This document shows positions 43,501-52,600 of a stretch of 64,000 nucleotides of DNA, one piece after another (position 1 is the stretch's first letter; every line of letters starts with the position of its first letter). Source of the stretch: DYKG01 sp964596185 (GTDB lineage: Bacteria; Muiribacteriota; Ozemobacteria; Ozemobacterales; Ozemobacteraceae). The notes beneath the pieces were generated by a model. It saw only the letters and a list, made by a program, of their open reading frames with translations, did not search any database and was not told the DNA's origin. The stretch covers positions 25,662 to 89,661 of the forward strand of contig CAZQUE010000012.1 of the NCBI GenBank assembly GCA_964596185.1. The letters run 5' to 3'. Position numbers and translations under genes: made by a program.

Positions 43501-43945
43501 GATCATAGTTGCCGCCGAGGGCAATATTCATTACCGGGAAAGCATTTATATCTACTTTTGAAACGGTTACCTGCTCGATATCTCTTGGTAATTCGCGCTT
43601 GGCCAGATCAACTTTTGCACGAACGTCCACAGCCGCCAGGTCAATGTCGGTTCCGTATCTGAAATTTATGACAACCTGTGAAAAGCCTTCGACTGAATAT
43701 GATTCGAGTTTGTCGATATTTTCTACGGTATTGACTTCATCTTCAATTTTCTGGGTAACGATGGTTTCCATTTGAGCCGGATCGACTCCGGGATAAGGAG
43801 CTTGAATGAATGCCACTGGAATGTCGAGATCGGGGAAAAGGGCAACATTCAGTATCATAACGGCACCAATACCGACAAGTGCCATTGCAAGAGTTATCAT
43901 GGTTACGGTGACAGGACGATCGATCGATGTTCTTGGAATGCTCAT
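40583..43945 (-). CDS. RND efflux transporter, HAE1/AcrB type
   Basis: 1120 residues, inner-membrane pump of a tripartite efflux system. It starts MSIPRTSIDRPVTVTMITLA; RND signatures include FINFRYGTDIDLA, the TM4 stretch LGGLALGIGMMVDNAIVVMEN with its paired charged residues, and the C-terminal half repeat around AGIAVNNGIILIEYIL. It is about 80 residues longer than usual, because the region between the two halves contains extra hydrophobic segments (PAVFSIGLALAIVAAVAILP onward). Last gene of tetR-tolC-adaptor-pump, six bases after the adaptor stop. Substrates unknown; drugs, metals or lipids are all possible. Confidence 0.92.
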   Translation of the reverse strand: MSIPRTSIDRPVTVTMITLAMALVGIGAVMILNVALFPDLDIPVAFIQAPYPGVDPAQMETIVTQKIEDEVNTVENIDKLESYSVEGFSQVVINFRYGTDIDLAAVDVRAKVDLAKRELPRDIEQVTVSKVDINAFPVMNIALGGNYDLVELRRIAEREIKPAFQRIEGVANVEIKGGFEREIRVKVIPEKLLALNLTIDDVISAISRDNQNTPLGNITEGNFKYLIRSEGEVDHPQQLASIIVKEINGRPVYVEELATIEDSYKDIESLSRLNGKPSVNLEIKKEAGANPVVISDQAQKLIPKLEEKYKGRLSIAVGKDETFFIRDTIQMVKDNALLGGFFAISVLFIFLRNYRSTIIIGTSIPIAILATFGLLSLKEDITLNLMTLGGLALGIGMMVDNAIVVMENIYRFLHENPHGDRKELTAKAAEEVLMPIIASTATTVAVFLPIGFVPQIVGEVFFNMSLAIIFSLLASLLVAVTLIPMLCSRFLEVNSQFLEQIIIRMYKALLKWGKNHPGKSFIGLAGLIAAPTFAVNFSLKSQIFQKIAEKIGISSFVSSSSPAVFSIGLALAIVAAVAILPLILAAILFVFNLLVYRILGPVFEFVIMKILRNIYLHVLRIILGHWYIRAGYIFLVFVCFAMSLKFQPPMAFFPDMDRGEMSIEFETPEGTSVEKTDEITVQIEEILKDFPEIDKVITNSAIGKGTLSVILKPKTERTKTTQEIIRGVRDRVNLIAGINTINYKEPKMGKPSRGKSIQIEVMGDDFAIIEELCREVHSRIEDVEGLKDLENGIKKGRPEFRLVFDREKIRDLDLSLGKIADMARSYVYGSLAGKYRETNDEFDIRVEASDEAKSKIARFQELEIALEKNKFLKLSQVADFAPANGYSTIERKNLARRLIVQADPDQRPIGAIMNDISNRLADIKLPPGYSINYGGENEEMVEAFGYLAIALVASILLVYMIMASQFESIVYPFIIMFTIPLSYMGVVAGLQISGFAFSVTAMIGIIMLAGIAVNNGIILIEYILQRREHLNESNYEAAIQAGNLRFRPILMTVCTTFLGMLPLALGIGAGADFYQPLAISVSGGLLVSTLLTLTFVPTVFISVEKILEFFKNFFARFSHD

Positions 43946-43951
43946 AAATAT

Positions 43952-44995
43952 TTATTTCTGGCCATTCCGGCCATTTCTCTGGACAATTTTGTTGCCGTCT
44001 TCAAGGTTATCCTGACCGACAGTAACTATTTCCATATTTTCCTGGATTTCCCTGGCGAAGCTGAGTTCGCCTTCCTGGGCGATTATCTGGATCGGAATGC
44101 GTCTTGCAATCCCATCTTTAACGATAAAAACAAATTGTTCGCCACGATTGTTGCGAATGGCTTGAGAAGGGAATACCGGAACATTTTCGAAGCTTTCAAG
44201 AATGATTGAGCCCCTGACAAACATGTTAGCCTTGAAAAAAAGCTCCTGATTGGGCACTTTAATCTTTACCTTGAAAGCCCTCGAATTGTCGGCATAAAGA
44301 TTTATGAATTCCACTTCTCCGGGGAACCTGTCTTCAATAAGGCATTTTTGCCCGATTACAATTTCGCGTATGTTATGTTCAGGGATTTTGGCCTCGACAA
44401 ATATTACGTCAAGAAAGATTACTTTGCCCATGTTTTGCCCACGATTCATTGCCTGTCCAAGATCGATCGAGCGATCGACAAAGTATCCGGAGATAGGAGC
44501 CTTGATTGCGCATCTTTCCAGGTCCAGTTTTGCTTTGTCATAATCGGCCTGAGCCTGCTTAACATTGGTTTTCGATTTAATCAATGCGGTTTCTGCCATA
44601 TCAAATGTTTTTTGGGTAATGGCGCTTTTATCGAACAGGGTTTTGTTTCGGTCAAAGTCTCTTTGATCTTCGATAAGCTGCTGTTTTGCCCTTTCAAGCG
44701 AAGCCTGAGCCATTCGCAGAGTAATTTCGAAGCGAATTTCGTCGATGGTGGCCAAGGTTTGTCCCTTTTCAACTTTCTGGCCATCTTCGACAAGAATTCT
44801 GGCTACAGGACCCATGACGTCGGCAGCAGCATAGGTTTCTACGTATGGCCTTGTTTCTCCAGTAAAACGAAGTAGTTTTCTAATAGTACCGGCTTCGACT
44901 TTTGCGGTTTCGACATTTACTTGAGCAAAGCCAATGTTTGCAAGAAAGAAAGATATGGTTATCAGCAATAACGGTTGAAGTTTGTGTGAATGCAT
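43952..44995 (-). CDS. RND periplasmic adaptor (membrane fusion protein)
   Basis: 347 residues. The N-terminal signal (LLLITISFFLANIGFAQ) is followed by the barrel-sandwich/lipoyl half around ARILVEDGQKVEKGQTLATI, a long alpha-hairpin (residues about 95-150) and the second lipoyl half KAPISGYFVDR. Beta-barrel and membrane-proximal parts lie toward the C-terminus. It links the RND pump to the outer-membrane channel. The ATG overlaps the preceding tolC-like stop (TAATG, 44993-44997), so the genes are translated as a set. Confidence 0.92.
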   Translation of the reverse strand: MHSHKLQPLLLITISFFLANIGFAQVNVETAKVEAGTIRKLLRFTGETRPYVETYAAADVMGPVARILVEDGQKVEKGQTLATIDEIRFEITLRMAQASLERAKQQLIEDQRDFDRNKTLFDKSAITQKTFDMAETALIKSKTNVKQAQADYDKAKLDLERCAIKAPISGYFVDRSIDLGQAMNRGQNMGKVIFLDVIFVEAKIPEHNIREIVIGQKCLIEDRFPGEVEFINLYADNSRAFKVKIKVPNQELFFKANMFVRGSIILESFENVPVFPSQAIRNNRGEQFVFIVKDGIARRIPIQIIAQEGELSFAREIQENMEIVTVGQDNLEDGNKIVQRNGRNGQK

Positions 44996-46356
44996 TAGTT
45001 GTCTCCGATGCTAAAGTTGAGCTGTTTAAGCAGAAAGTCGAAATTAAGTGGAGATGGATTCTGGTCAGTATTCGCGAGTGATTCAAAATCATGAATCAGA
45101 AGCAATATTTCAACAAGGCGTTCCCGTTCGTCGTAATATGTTTTAATGGCGGTCTGAGCGGAATTGGTAAGGATTCTTTGTGCATCTACGAGTTCAACGA
45201 TCGATGAAGCGCCTTCCTGATATCTTGTAAAAACAATGCGCATGTTTTCGTAGCTTTGCTCAATCATTTTTTCAGCAAAACTAATTCTGGCTAGAGCTTC
45301 ATTATAGTCGGCAACAGCTTTTTCCAGGCTTGCCTTTTTGGTGTTTTGCAGATCCTGAATTCGTAATTCAGCTATTTCTCTTGATTTCTGTGCGAGTCGA
45401 ACTGCATTTTCGATGTCATTTCCGTTGTATATTGGGGTTGTGAGAACGAAGGTTGCTTTCAGATCCTTTGTTCCATGAATTGGCCCCACTTCTTTACCGT
45501 GATTGTAGGAGCCTTCGAATGAAAGTGTTGGCAGGTGCGCGCTTTTGGCAACTTTTTCTGCTTTTTTAAGAATTTCTGCATCGAGCCTGGCAAGCTGGAT
45601 GTCCTTATCTTTTTCGAAAAGAATCGGCAAAAGAGTTTCGCTGGTAAAGCTCCCGGGTTGGAATTTCAATCCTGCAGGAAGTTCATGGCTAATGCTTGCG
45701 ATGCAGTCAAAATCAAGAATTGCTGCAAGGTCGAATTCCAGGTCGTGAAAGCCATTTTCATTTTTTATCAGGTTTGATTGAGAGTTAAGTTGCTCAACTT
45801 CAATGCGCAAAATGTCGTTTTTTAGGACCAGTCCGACCTCTTCATTCAGCTTGGCAACTTTCATCAGGGCTGCAATCAGAACGAGATCGGTTTTGTGAAC
45901 CTTTATCAGTTCCTGTTCGCGAACCAGCTGAAAGAATACTTTGCAAAGTTGATGCAGGATCTGGATTTTCTGATTTTCAAAAATGTTTTCCCTGACTTGA
46001 GTTTTCAGGCGGGCGATATCTCTTTGCAAAGAGGGAATCCGGCCCAAACCAGGAAAGGACTGAGTCAATTTCAAAGAATAAAGAAGAGTGCTGTCAATGC
46101 TTGTTGGACTGGATTTTTGAAAATTGTCTTTGAAGGTGGTGTGGGATTTTGCAGCCTGAAACGATAGATCTGGAATCAGTGCATTCAGAGCTGTTTTTTG
46201 ATCAATAAAGCTTTTCTGGGTTTCCAGGTCAGCAATTTTTAATTTAAGATTGCGTTCAATTGCCAGTTTGGAGAGTTGTCCAAGATTTTCAGCCAGAACG
46301 GTGGGGGATAAGAACAAAGCAGTGACAAAAGAAAGTGAGATGATAATTTTTTTCAT
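44995..46356 (-). CDS. TolC-family outer-membrane efflux channel
   Basis: 453 residues, normal length for TolC family proteins. The Sec signal (IIISLSFVTALFLSPTVLAEN) is followed by two structurally repeated OEP units rich in long heptad helices; the motif AERNLKLKIAD-like at the start and VDAQRILTNSAQTAIKTYYD near the end are typical. It forms the trimeric outer-membrane duct for the pump. It overlaps the tetR stop by four bases (ATGA, 46353-46356) and the adaptor start by one base. Confidence 0.9.
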   Translation of the reverse strand: MKKIIISLSFVTALFLSPTVLAENLGQLSKLAIERNLKLKIADLETQKSFIDQKTALNALIPDLSFQAAKSHTTFKDNFQKSSPTSIDSTLLYSLKLTQSFPGLGRIPSLQRDIARLKTQVRENIFENQKIQILHQLCKVFFQLVREQELIKVHKTDLVLIAALMKVAKLNEEVGLVLKNDILRIEVEQLNSQSNLIKNENGFHDLEFDLAAILDFDCIASISHELPAGLKFQPGSFTSETLLPILFEKDKDIQLARLDAEILKKAEKVAKSAHLPTLSFEGSYNHGKEVGPIHGTKDLKATFVLTTPIYNGNDIENAVRLAQKSREIAELRIQDLQNTKKASLEKAVADYNEALARISFAEKMIEQSYENMRIVFTRYQEGASSIVELVDAQRILTNSAQTAIKTYYDERERLVEILLLIHDFESLANTDQNPSPLNFDFLLKQLNFSIGDN

Positions 46357-46931
46357 TCTGGTTCTACTCCGTAGTAAATGACGTCGGTGGCATTTTCTAT
46401 TTCAGAGGTGGAATAAGGAATGCCGAGTTTAAATTCTCTAAACAGAAAAAAGTGGGCGGTGCCGATCAGTGTAATCAGAATAGTGTTTGTGTTGAGGTTG
46501 CGTATTTTTTTGCTGGCCTTAGCCTTTTCAAGATAAGCGCCAATAAAAGAAAGGTTTTTCAAAATCTTTTCTGCGGAGCGCTTGCGCTCTTCTGTGGTCA
46601 GCCGAAAATCCCTTTCGAACCTTACCAGACCGATTTTGTCGTTCTTGCTGAAGACTTCGAGAAATGTCTTCATGCTTGTTAACAGATATTCTCGTGGTGA
46701 CATTGTTTTTTTACAATTTTTCTTGAGTGTGTCACCCATTTGTTTAAGAAAATTCTGATCGAGGGCTTCAAACAAGTCTTCTTTGTTACTGAAGTAACGA
46801 TAAAATGTCCCTTTGCCGCAACTGGCCTTGGCTACGATGTCGTCAATGGTTGCCTTCTCAAAACCTTTTTCGACAAAGATTTCTAGACCCGCATCCATTA
46901 ATAATTCTGCTTTGGTTTTCTTTTTGTTCAT
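46353..46931 (-). CDS. TetR-family transcriptional regulator of the efflux operon
   Basis: 192 residues. The N-terminal helix-turn-helix is typical: IDDIVAKASCGKGTFYRYFSNKEDLFEAL. The C-terminal ligand-binding helical domain is divergent. It is first gene of its own operon with tolC, adaptor and pump, coupled by ATGA. A palindromic site (46961-46978) lies 30 bases before its ATG, so autorepression with relief by a pump substrate is likely. The inducer cannot be read from the sequence. Confidence 0.93.
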   Translation of the reverse strand: MNKKKTKAELLMDAGLEIFVEKGFEKATIDDIVAKASCGKGTFYRYFSNKEDLFEALDQNFLKQMGDTLKKNCKKTMSPREYLLTSMKTFLEVFSKNDKIGLVRFERDFRLTTEERKRSAEKILKNLSFIGAYLEKAKASKKIRNLNTNTILITLIGTAHFFLFREFKLGIPYSTSEIENATDVIYYGVEPE

Positions 46932-46960
46932 GGTTAAAAATTAAATACAAATTTAAACGG

Positions 46961-46978
46961 ACTGACTGGTCAGTCAGT
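46961..46978 (-). promoter_or_regulatory. TetR-family operator
   Basis: ACTGACTG (46961-46968), GT, CAGTCAGT (46971-46978): perfect 8-bp half-sites with a 2-bp centre, the layout typical of TetR-family operators. It lies upstream of the efflux operon. The 196-base gap to the GNAT gene has no other clear element. Confidence 0.8.
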
Positions 46979-47127
46979 TTAATGGCAAACAGGAAGATTG
47001 TCAACACGATATTTGCAAAAGAGTTTTTAAGAATGAACAAATTGATTGAAAATGCATTGGGTAGAGCATATAAATAACCTTACAAAAATCTTTTGCGCAA
47101 AAATTTATAGTTAACAGGAAATCGCCA

Positions 47128-47568
47128 ATGGTCGTAAAAATATTCCCGGGAAGTGATGAATTGCTGGAGGAAGCCCTGAAAGTAAGATTCGAAGTTTTTG
47201 TGATTGAGCAGAAAGTTCCTCAAGAGCTTGAAAGAGACGAAGTTGACCCGCAGGCCACGCATGTGCTTTTGCATGATAATGGTGTTGGTTTCGCTACTGG
47301 GAGAATTTACGCCGACAAATCAGACTCCGAAATTTGCAGGATTGGGCGAGTTGCCGTTCTCCAGAAATTTAGAGGGCAAGACTGGGGCAGGACTATTTGC
47401 AATATTCTGATTCAGCATGCAGAGCAGCAAGGATTTGGAAAAATACTTATCCATGCCCAGACCCGCGTAGAAAAATTTTATGCCAGGCTTGGATTTACAA
47501 GGATTGGCAAAGAATTTTACGAGGCAGGCATCGAGCATGTCGAGATGGAAAAGTCGCTTAAAAAATAG
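47128..47568 (+). CDS. GNAT-family N-acetyltransferase, YjcF/ElaA-like
   Basis: 146 residues. The opening motif RFEVFVIEQKVPQELERDEV matches the YjcF-like group. The acetyl-CoA loop is CRIGRVAVLQKFRGQDWG, where the usual R-G-x-G-x-G reads RGQDWG, a divergent form. The C-terminal KFYARLGFTRIGKEFYEAGI is the standard family end. AGGAAA lies upstream of the ATG. Substrate unknown. It converges with the CHASE2 cyclase gene. Confidence 0.85.
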   Translation: MVVKIFPGSDELLEEALKVRFEVFVIEQKVPQELERDEVDPQATHVLLHDNGVGFATGRIYADKSDSEICRIGRVAVLQKFRGQDWGRTICNILIQHAEQQGFGKILIHAQTRVEKFYARLGFTRIGKEFYEAGIEHVEMEKSLKK

Positions 47569-47612
47569 TTCAAAGGCCATTTCTTTGGATTTGGCTCAGT
47601 TTTCGTCAAGCT

Positions 47613-50600
47613 TCATTTTGTTTTGAGAATATATCTACCATCCCAGTTTTCTGGCGGTGGTTCGAGCAAAAAGTGCCGACAACGATCGATAAAGATTACG
47701 GTGGGTTCATCTTCCGGAACCATTTGTAAAACTTTTTTAAATTCGACGATGGCGTTCTGGAAATCTCTTTGCAGGTAAAGCTCTATGCCCTGGTGATAAC
47801 TTGGGGATGATTTTTTCCAGCCATCGCTTTCATCTTTCTGCAGCCCGCGCAGTTCATAAACTTTTATCGGCTGGTCTTTTCCTTTTACGGCCAGGTAGTC
47901 GAGAAACCTGATTGAAAAAACATTCGGATCAAGTCGCTGTTTCACTGACTCGGCAATCATGTTCAAGGTGCCATAGTTTTTGTTGGCTCCCTCAAGTCTT
48001 GATGCAAGATTCACCCCATCGCCCAGACAGGTAAAATTCATTTGTACCTGACTCCCGATAAATCCAACCATGCAATTGGATGTGTTAATGCCGGCACGGA
48101 CCTGGACTTCAGGTAGCCCCTGTTTCAGCCATTTTTGTCTTAGCTCCCCGAGTTTTTCCTGCATGGCAATAGCGCATTTGGCCGCAAGCTCTGGGTGATT
48201 CGGCTGGCTCTGCGGGTGGTTCCAGAAAGCCATGATTGCATCACCGATATATTTGTCGAGAGTACCTTGATGCTTGAATAACAGATCGGTCATTGCGCCA
48301 AGGTATTCATTCATTAGTTCGGTAAGCTGTTCAGGGGCCAGTTTCTCTGATATTGTGGTGAATCCTGCCAGATCTGTAAACATAATGGTGAGTTCTTTTT
48401 TTTCTCCCCCGGGCTTGAGACTTTCAGGCGTTTTTAGAATTTCCTCAACTACAGCCGAAGAAATAAACCGGCCAAATGTAGATCTGGTCTCGTTTTCTTT
48501 GCGTCTGGCGATTTCCCAGGCATAATAACCTCGCAGGACCCCAAATGAAATAAAGTTCAAGATTGGAAAAAACAATGGAATTAAAATACCATTTAAAAAT
48601 GAAATAAAGCCAATAATGGTCCAGGCGGTTGCTAAAAAGACAATAGAAATTGCGCCCCAGTATGCTCCGTTATTAAAGAAAACTCGATTGCAGACCAGCA
48701 AAAATGGCAGGGCAAATAGAGCCTGCAAAATTGGCCAAAGATTAGGCTGGCGGTCAGAATGCAAAAAAACTGCACTGAGGAAATCATTTCTGACCAAACC
48801 CGAAAAAAGGTTGGCGTGGAGATTTACGCCTGGTAGAACCGGAAAAGCGGGGTCGAAAAAATTTATCGGGGTTGATACAAGATCCTGGTCTTCCTGGAGG
48901 GTGGTGCCAATAAAGGCAACTCTGCCTGAAAACATTGATTTAAGCCGGTTGAATTTTCCCCGTTCCGTTTTTTTGCTCGAAAAAACCCTGTAGCTCCCGT
49001 ATGGAATAGAAACAGTTTCGTTTGCAGGAAGATTGAGAGTCTCTTCTGTTTCTGAAATCAGGATGATTTTTTCAATTGGGGTTTTGGATGAGAAAACTAC
49101 TTCCTTTTTGCGATCTTCAAGCTTGGTTGGCCTGGGTAGACTCTCAAGAAGGTTTTGCTCTTCTGGAAAAACTGTCAGGTCGATTGTTTTTTGTTGCTGA
49201 TCTGTGGCGTGTTTCGAAAAAACAGCTACCCGACAATCAATTGAAGTGGGCAATAAAATATTAGTTTTAATTGGGTATTGGAAAAGAAATCTGCTGGTCC
49301 AGTTTTCTTGTTTAGGCAAAGTTGCAACCAAAATATTGGGCAAAGCCTTGCCGTTCTGGTCAATCAGGGTGTTGCCAATTTGGCTTTTAACCTGAATCTC
49401 GTCGTCAAGAGGCAAGTTCTGGAAATTTTGGCCAAGGCCAGCTATCTTAAGAGAACCTGAAGCATCGGTTTTTTGCAGAAGAATGGTTTCGCCGAAAAAA
49501 TACAAAAAAGTTTCACTAGTTTTTTGTTGAGAAAGAACCTTAAGGTTGCTGGATGGTGGATGATAAAGGAGTTCGGGCAATATCAGGGGGGTGTCGTTGG
49601 ATACGGATGCCGAGAGGGCATATTTTATCCATCCATTTGGGTGATGAAAAACAATATTGATGATGAATCGCCCTTCTGGAATGTTTGAAAATAGGAACGT
49701 TCCCTCTGGCTCAGGACTGGTTTGCGACCAGAAACCAGAATCGATCATTTCCAGGCGAATATCGGTTTTTGGCAATGGTTCGTCAAAAGGATTCAAAATT
49801 CGGCCCGAAACTTTGGCTTTTCCTGGTGTGCTCCAGTCAAAATCTACCGGAACTATAGCAGGAGAATTCTCATCGATTACTAGATCCGAGGAATGGATTT
49901 TTTCAGCGTTTTCGCGATCCTTTTCGGATTGTAAAAGAGTTCCGATCGAGAATTGTTCGATTCCGTCGCCGACAATTGGGGGTGGATTTTTGAAAAGATT
50001 AAGACGCAAACATGGTTGATGGTAGTTCCCTATCAATGGCCATGTTTTTGTCGGCAATGCGAGCCATGTTTTTGAACTGTCAAGTGAATGAGCAGTTTCC
50101 GTAGGTGAAGATTCCCATTTTTCGTGGGTTAAAGAGGAGAATTTGGCAATTTTACGGTTAATCAAATCTATTTCGGTTAATTTTATTAGTTCGTCCAAGC
50201 CTTCATGTCCGCTGGAAAAAAATTGATAAGGGGCCATGTTAAGAATGCTTTTAGCGGAGATTGTTTTTTTATCATGCAAAGCTGATTTTATCGCCGAGTC
50301 AATTTCATTTTCCTTCTGATGAAATAGCCAGACAAGGTATGTCGCGAAGCCAAGGCTGGGGATAAATTCATTTTTTTCTGCTGGATGAAATGCCAGAGGG
50401 AGGTATCTTATGGTCGAATCAAAATCTTGAAGAATGTTAATACTACCCTTGCAGACTGCAGCATCGGAAAATGGCTTGAATAAAGGCAATGGCCATGGTG
50501 GTCGGTCAGCCTTATTATCGATGAAATTGATTCTTTCAAAGGTCTGCTTTCCTCTTGCGAGATGGTGTTGAGCGAGAATTGGGTATGGAAAGCTGTGCAA

Positions 50601-50975
50601 GGCCTCTGTCAGGCGATCATCGTTTTGGGGTGTGGAGGCCTGATCGAAAATTAAATCAAAGGCTGCGACACTTACTCCCCCTTTTTTTAGTTTGTCCAGT
50701 GTTGTAGCAAAGTCGCTTCGATCGGGGTCCCGGGCGAAACGATCGAAAAATGTCTGATCTTTAGCGATTACAATTGCTGGATGGTCAATTTGCCTTGGGC
50801 TAAAAATCGGTTTAAGGCTGAAGAAAAAATCTACCGATTTGAGATCGAGCCAGGCAAAAAGTTCTCTAAGATTGCCAAACGAGGTCAAAAGAACAAGAAA
50901 AACGAGGACAAAAAAAGCCCTTTTGCCATGGTCTGAAGTGGCTGTTTGCAGCAAAGGGGCTTTTTTTTCAATCAT
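47613..50975 (-). CDS. CHASE2-type class III adenylate cyclase with inserted carboxypeptidase-like domain
   Basis: 1120 residues. A first membrane helix is followed by a CHASE2 sensor (PAIVIAKDQTFFDRFARD). A beta-rich domain resembling carboxypeptidase-regulatory or prealbumin folds is inserted around residues 380-460 (GKAKVSGRILNPFDEPLPKT). The CHASE2 end reads GVNLHANLFSGLV, followed by three membrane helices. The cyclase domain shows FTDLAGFT and LDKYIGDAIMAFW, with Thr in NFTCLGDGVN and VNLASR, so it should make cAMP (class IIIb style). The tail ends WDGRYILKTK, as in the first gene of the window. It follows the FecR gene by three bases; FecR plus CHASE2-cyclase pairs are common in bacteria. 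Confidence 0.9.
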   Translation of the reverse strand: MIEKKAPLLQTATSDHGKRAFFVLVFLVLLTSFGNLRELFAWLDLKSVDFFFSLKPIFSPRQIDHPAIVIAKDQTFFDRFARDPDRSDFATTLDKLKKGGVSVAAFDLIFDQASTPQNDDRLTEALHSFPYPILAQHHLARGKQTFERINFIDNKADRPPWPLPLFKPFSDAAVCKGSINILQDFDSTIRYLPLAFHPAEKNEFIPSLGFATYLVWLFHQKENEIDSAIKSALHDKKTISAKSILNMAPYQFFSSGHEGLDELIKLTEIDLINRKIAKFSSLTHEKWESSPTETAHSLDSSKTWLALPTKTWPLIGNYHQPCLRLNLFKNPPPIVGDGIEQFSIGTLLQSEKDRENAEKIHSSDLVIDENSPAIVPVDFDWSTPGKAKVSGRILNPFDEPLPKTDIRLEMIDSGFWSQTSPEPEGTFLFSNIPEGRFIINIVFHHPNGWIKYALSASVSNDTPLILPELLYHPPSSNLKVLSQQKTSETFLYFFGETILLQKTDASGSLKIAGLGQNFQNLPLDDEIQVKSQIGNTLIDQNGKALPNILVATLPKQENWTSRFLFQYPIKTNILLPTSIDCRVAVFSKHATDQQQKTIDLTVFPEEQNLLESLPRPTKLEDRKKEVVFSSKTPIEKIILISETEETLNLPANETVSIPYGSYRVFSSKKTERGKFNRLKSMFSGRVAFIGTTLQEDQDLVSTPINFFDPAFPVLPGVNLHANLFSGLVRNDFLSAVFLHSDRQPNLWPILQALFALPFLLVCNRVFFNNGAYWGAISIVFLATAWTIIGFISFLNGILIPLFFPILNFISFGVLRGYYAWEIARRKENETRSTFGRFISSAVVEEILKTPESLKPGGEKKELTIMFTDLAGFTTISEKLAPEQLTELMNEYLGAMTDLLFKHQGTLDKYIGDAIMAFWNHPQSQPNHPELAAKCAIAMQEKLGELRQKWLKQGLPEVQVRAGINTSNCMVGFIGSQVQMNFTCLGDGVNLASRLEGANKNYGTLNMIAESVKQRLDPNVFSIRFLDYLAVKGKDQPIKVYELRGLQKDESDGWKKSSPSYHQGIELYLQRDFQNAIVEFKKVLQMVPEDEPTVIFIDRCRHFLLEPPPENWDGRYILKTK

Positions 50976-50978
50976 GAA

Positions 50979-52448
50979 TCAGAAACCAAATTTTCTCAGC
51001 AGCTTTTTGCCGGTTTCTATTTTTTTGCGGCGATTTTTCTGATCAACTTTCTTTCTGTTTTCATTGATTTTTTTCGAAACTTTGAATTCATATTTCATTG
51101 CCGAAGAATCGGGAGAATTAGCTTCAGCCTTCACCCACTGTCCTTTTGCAATTGTCGGGTCGAAAATGTAAGAAGCTGTTCCGGCCGGGATTTTAAAATA
51201 ATCAAGTTCACCCGGGAATCTTCCAAAAAGTTCGCCTTTGATGACATTGGTAATGGTAACCCATCGATCTGCATTTTTTTGAAAAGACACAACAAAATCA
51301 AGATTTATAGAATTACCCTTGTATTGTATGCATCGGAACAATCCGTTGCCATCGTCGAGGAATATGCCCTCTTCAGTTGGCTCAATTGTGGCGTTGCGAT
51401 CGCCCGCCCAGGATTTGCATGCAGCAAAAGCCTGATTTCCGAGGTAAACTTCAGTAAAATTGCGGTCATTAACCCGAAAACTTCTTTTGTTTGGTGAGTA
51501 GCTTGAGAAGTCAGCATGGAATTTTTCATCCTGAAGGCCTTCCAAAATTTCTATGCTTTCGCCGACGCTGAATCCGTTGCCGATTTGAAGGTCGCGAATG
51601 ATATTTTTCGGGGCACTGGAAAAAAGGATATTGTATTTTTCGGCTCTTGTTCCTCGCAGTGGATTGATGCTGCCAACCCCGGCAAACCCTTTTATCGGAC
51701 CAATCTGAGGGGCAATGTCGAGTAAGGCGGTTGCGTTGCTGCCGAAGCTATTTTGCAGAAACTCCCTGACATTTTTTATCGGATTGATGTTTCCAAATCC
51801 ATTTCGGTAAAATCCCTGGAGGTATTTTAGCGCTGATCGATTGAAAACATTTATGGATTGGCCTTCTTTCAGTTTTACTGATTCCCCGGTAACAGCGTGG
51901 GTTAGATCTACTTCTCCACGATATACGTTTACGATTGTGCCGCCGCTAACTGCAGTGCCGAACTGCATTCCCGGTATTTCGAGCATAGTCCTGAATCCAT
52001 CGACGATGTCCATCTCAAACAGAGTTCCTTTCACTCCGGCGATAACGTCAGCGGTTTTTACTTCGAAGTTGCTACCAGAGATGACTTTGAAAAGCAAGGC
52101 TCCCTGCTGAGCCTTAAGCTGGGTTATTGCTTCTTTTCCGAGGGTTTGGGGAACTTCAAAAAGGCTTTGTTCTTTGACGGCAAGGATGCAGGTTTCTTTT
52201 AGGGCCATTTCAGCAGTGCTTGAGGTGAAGGTTCTAACTTTGTCCCCTCCATCAAGTCGCTTGAGTGATCCGGAAAGCTTCAAGTTTTTATTTAATTTTT
52301 TGAACTCTTCGGTTTGGCCTTTTTTGACTTCTACTCTTCCGTTAATATCTATAATTTCAGTGGTAGACAAGTCTACGGCATGGCAAGCACAGCTAGAAGC
52401 AGCTGCCAACAAAAAGGCAAAAAGAAAATGTTTCTTGTTTTCAAACAT
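50979..52448 (-). CDS. Exported FecR-domain protein, partner of the CHASE2 cyclase
   Basis: 489 residues. Signal MFENKKHFLFAFLLAAASSC (a CAC stretch near the cleavage site, but no clean lipobox). The FecR-type domain spans roughly residues 35-190 (for example GALLFKVISGSNFEVKTADV, AGVKGTLFEMDIV). The remaining 300 residues are unrecognised, and the tail is basic. GGGAGA lies upstream of ATG 52448. It is operonic with the CHASE2 cyclase (three bases apart), suggesting that it senses an envelope condition for that cyclase; a direct interaction is inferred, not shown. Confidence 0.8.
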   Translation of the reverse strand: MFENKKHFLFAFLLAAASSCACHAVDLSTTEIIDINGRVEVKKGQTEEFKKLNKNLKLSGSLKRLDGGDKVRTFTSSTAEMALKETCILAVKEQSLFEVPQTLGKEAITQLKAQQGALLFKVISGSNFEVKTADVIAGVKGTLFEMDIVDGFRTMLEIPGMQFGTAVSGGTIVNVYRGEVDLTHAVTGESVKLKEGQSINVFNRSALKYLQGFYRNGFGNINPIKNVREFLQNSFGSNATALLDIAPQIGPIKGFAGVGSINPLRGTRAEKYNILFSSAPKNIIRDLQIGNGFSVGESIEILEGLQDEKFHADFSSYSPNKRSFRVNDRNFTEVYLGNQAFAACKSWAGDRNATIEPTEEGIFLDDGNGLFRCIQYKGNSINLDFVVSFQKNADRWVTITNVIKGELFGRFPGELDYFKIPAGTASYIFDPTIAKGQWVKAEANSPDSSAMKYEFKVSKKINENRKKVDQKNRRKKIETGKKLLRKFGF

Positions 52449-52600
52449 GGTGTCTCCCTCAAACGGCTCAATTTGTTGTTGAGAAGTTTAATCCATCTGT
52501 CGTTAAAGGTCAAATTTGGCGAATCAGGCTTAAAATATATAGGCAGTTGGCAACAAGGTTAATAAGTAATAGAATTAATCGTTAACAAATGGAGGTTTTT

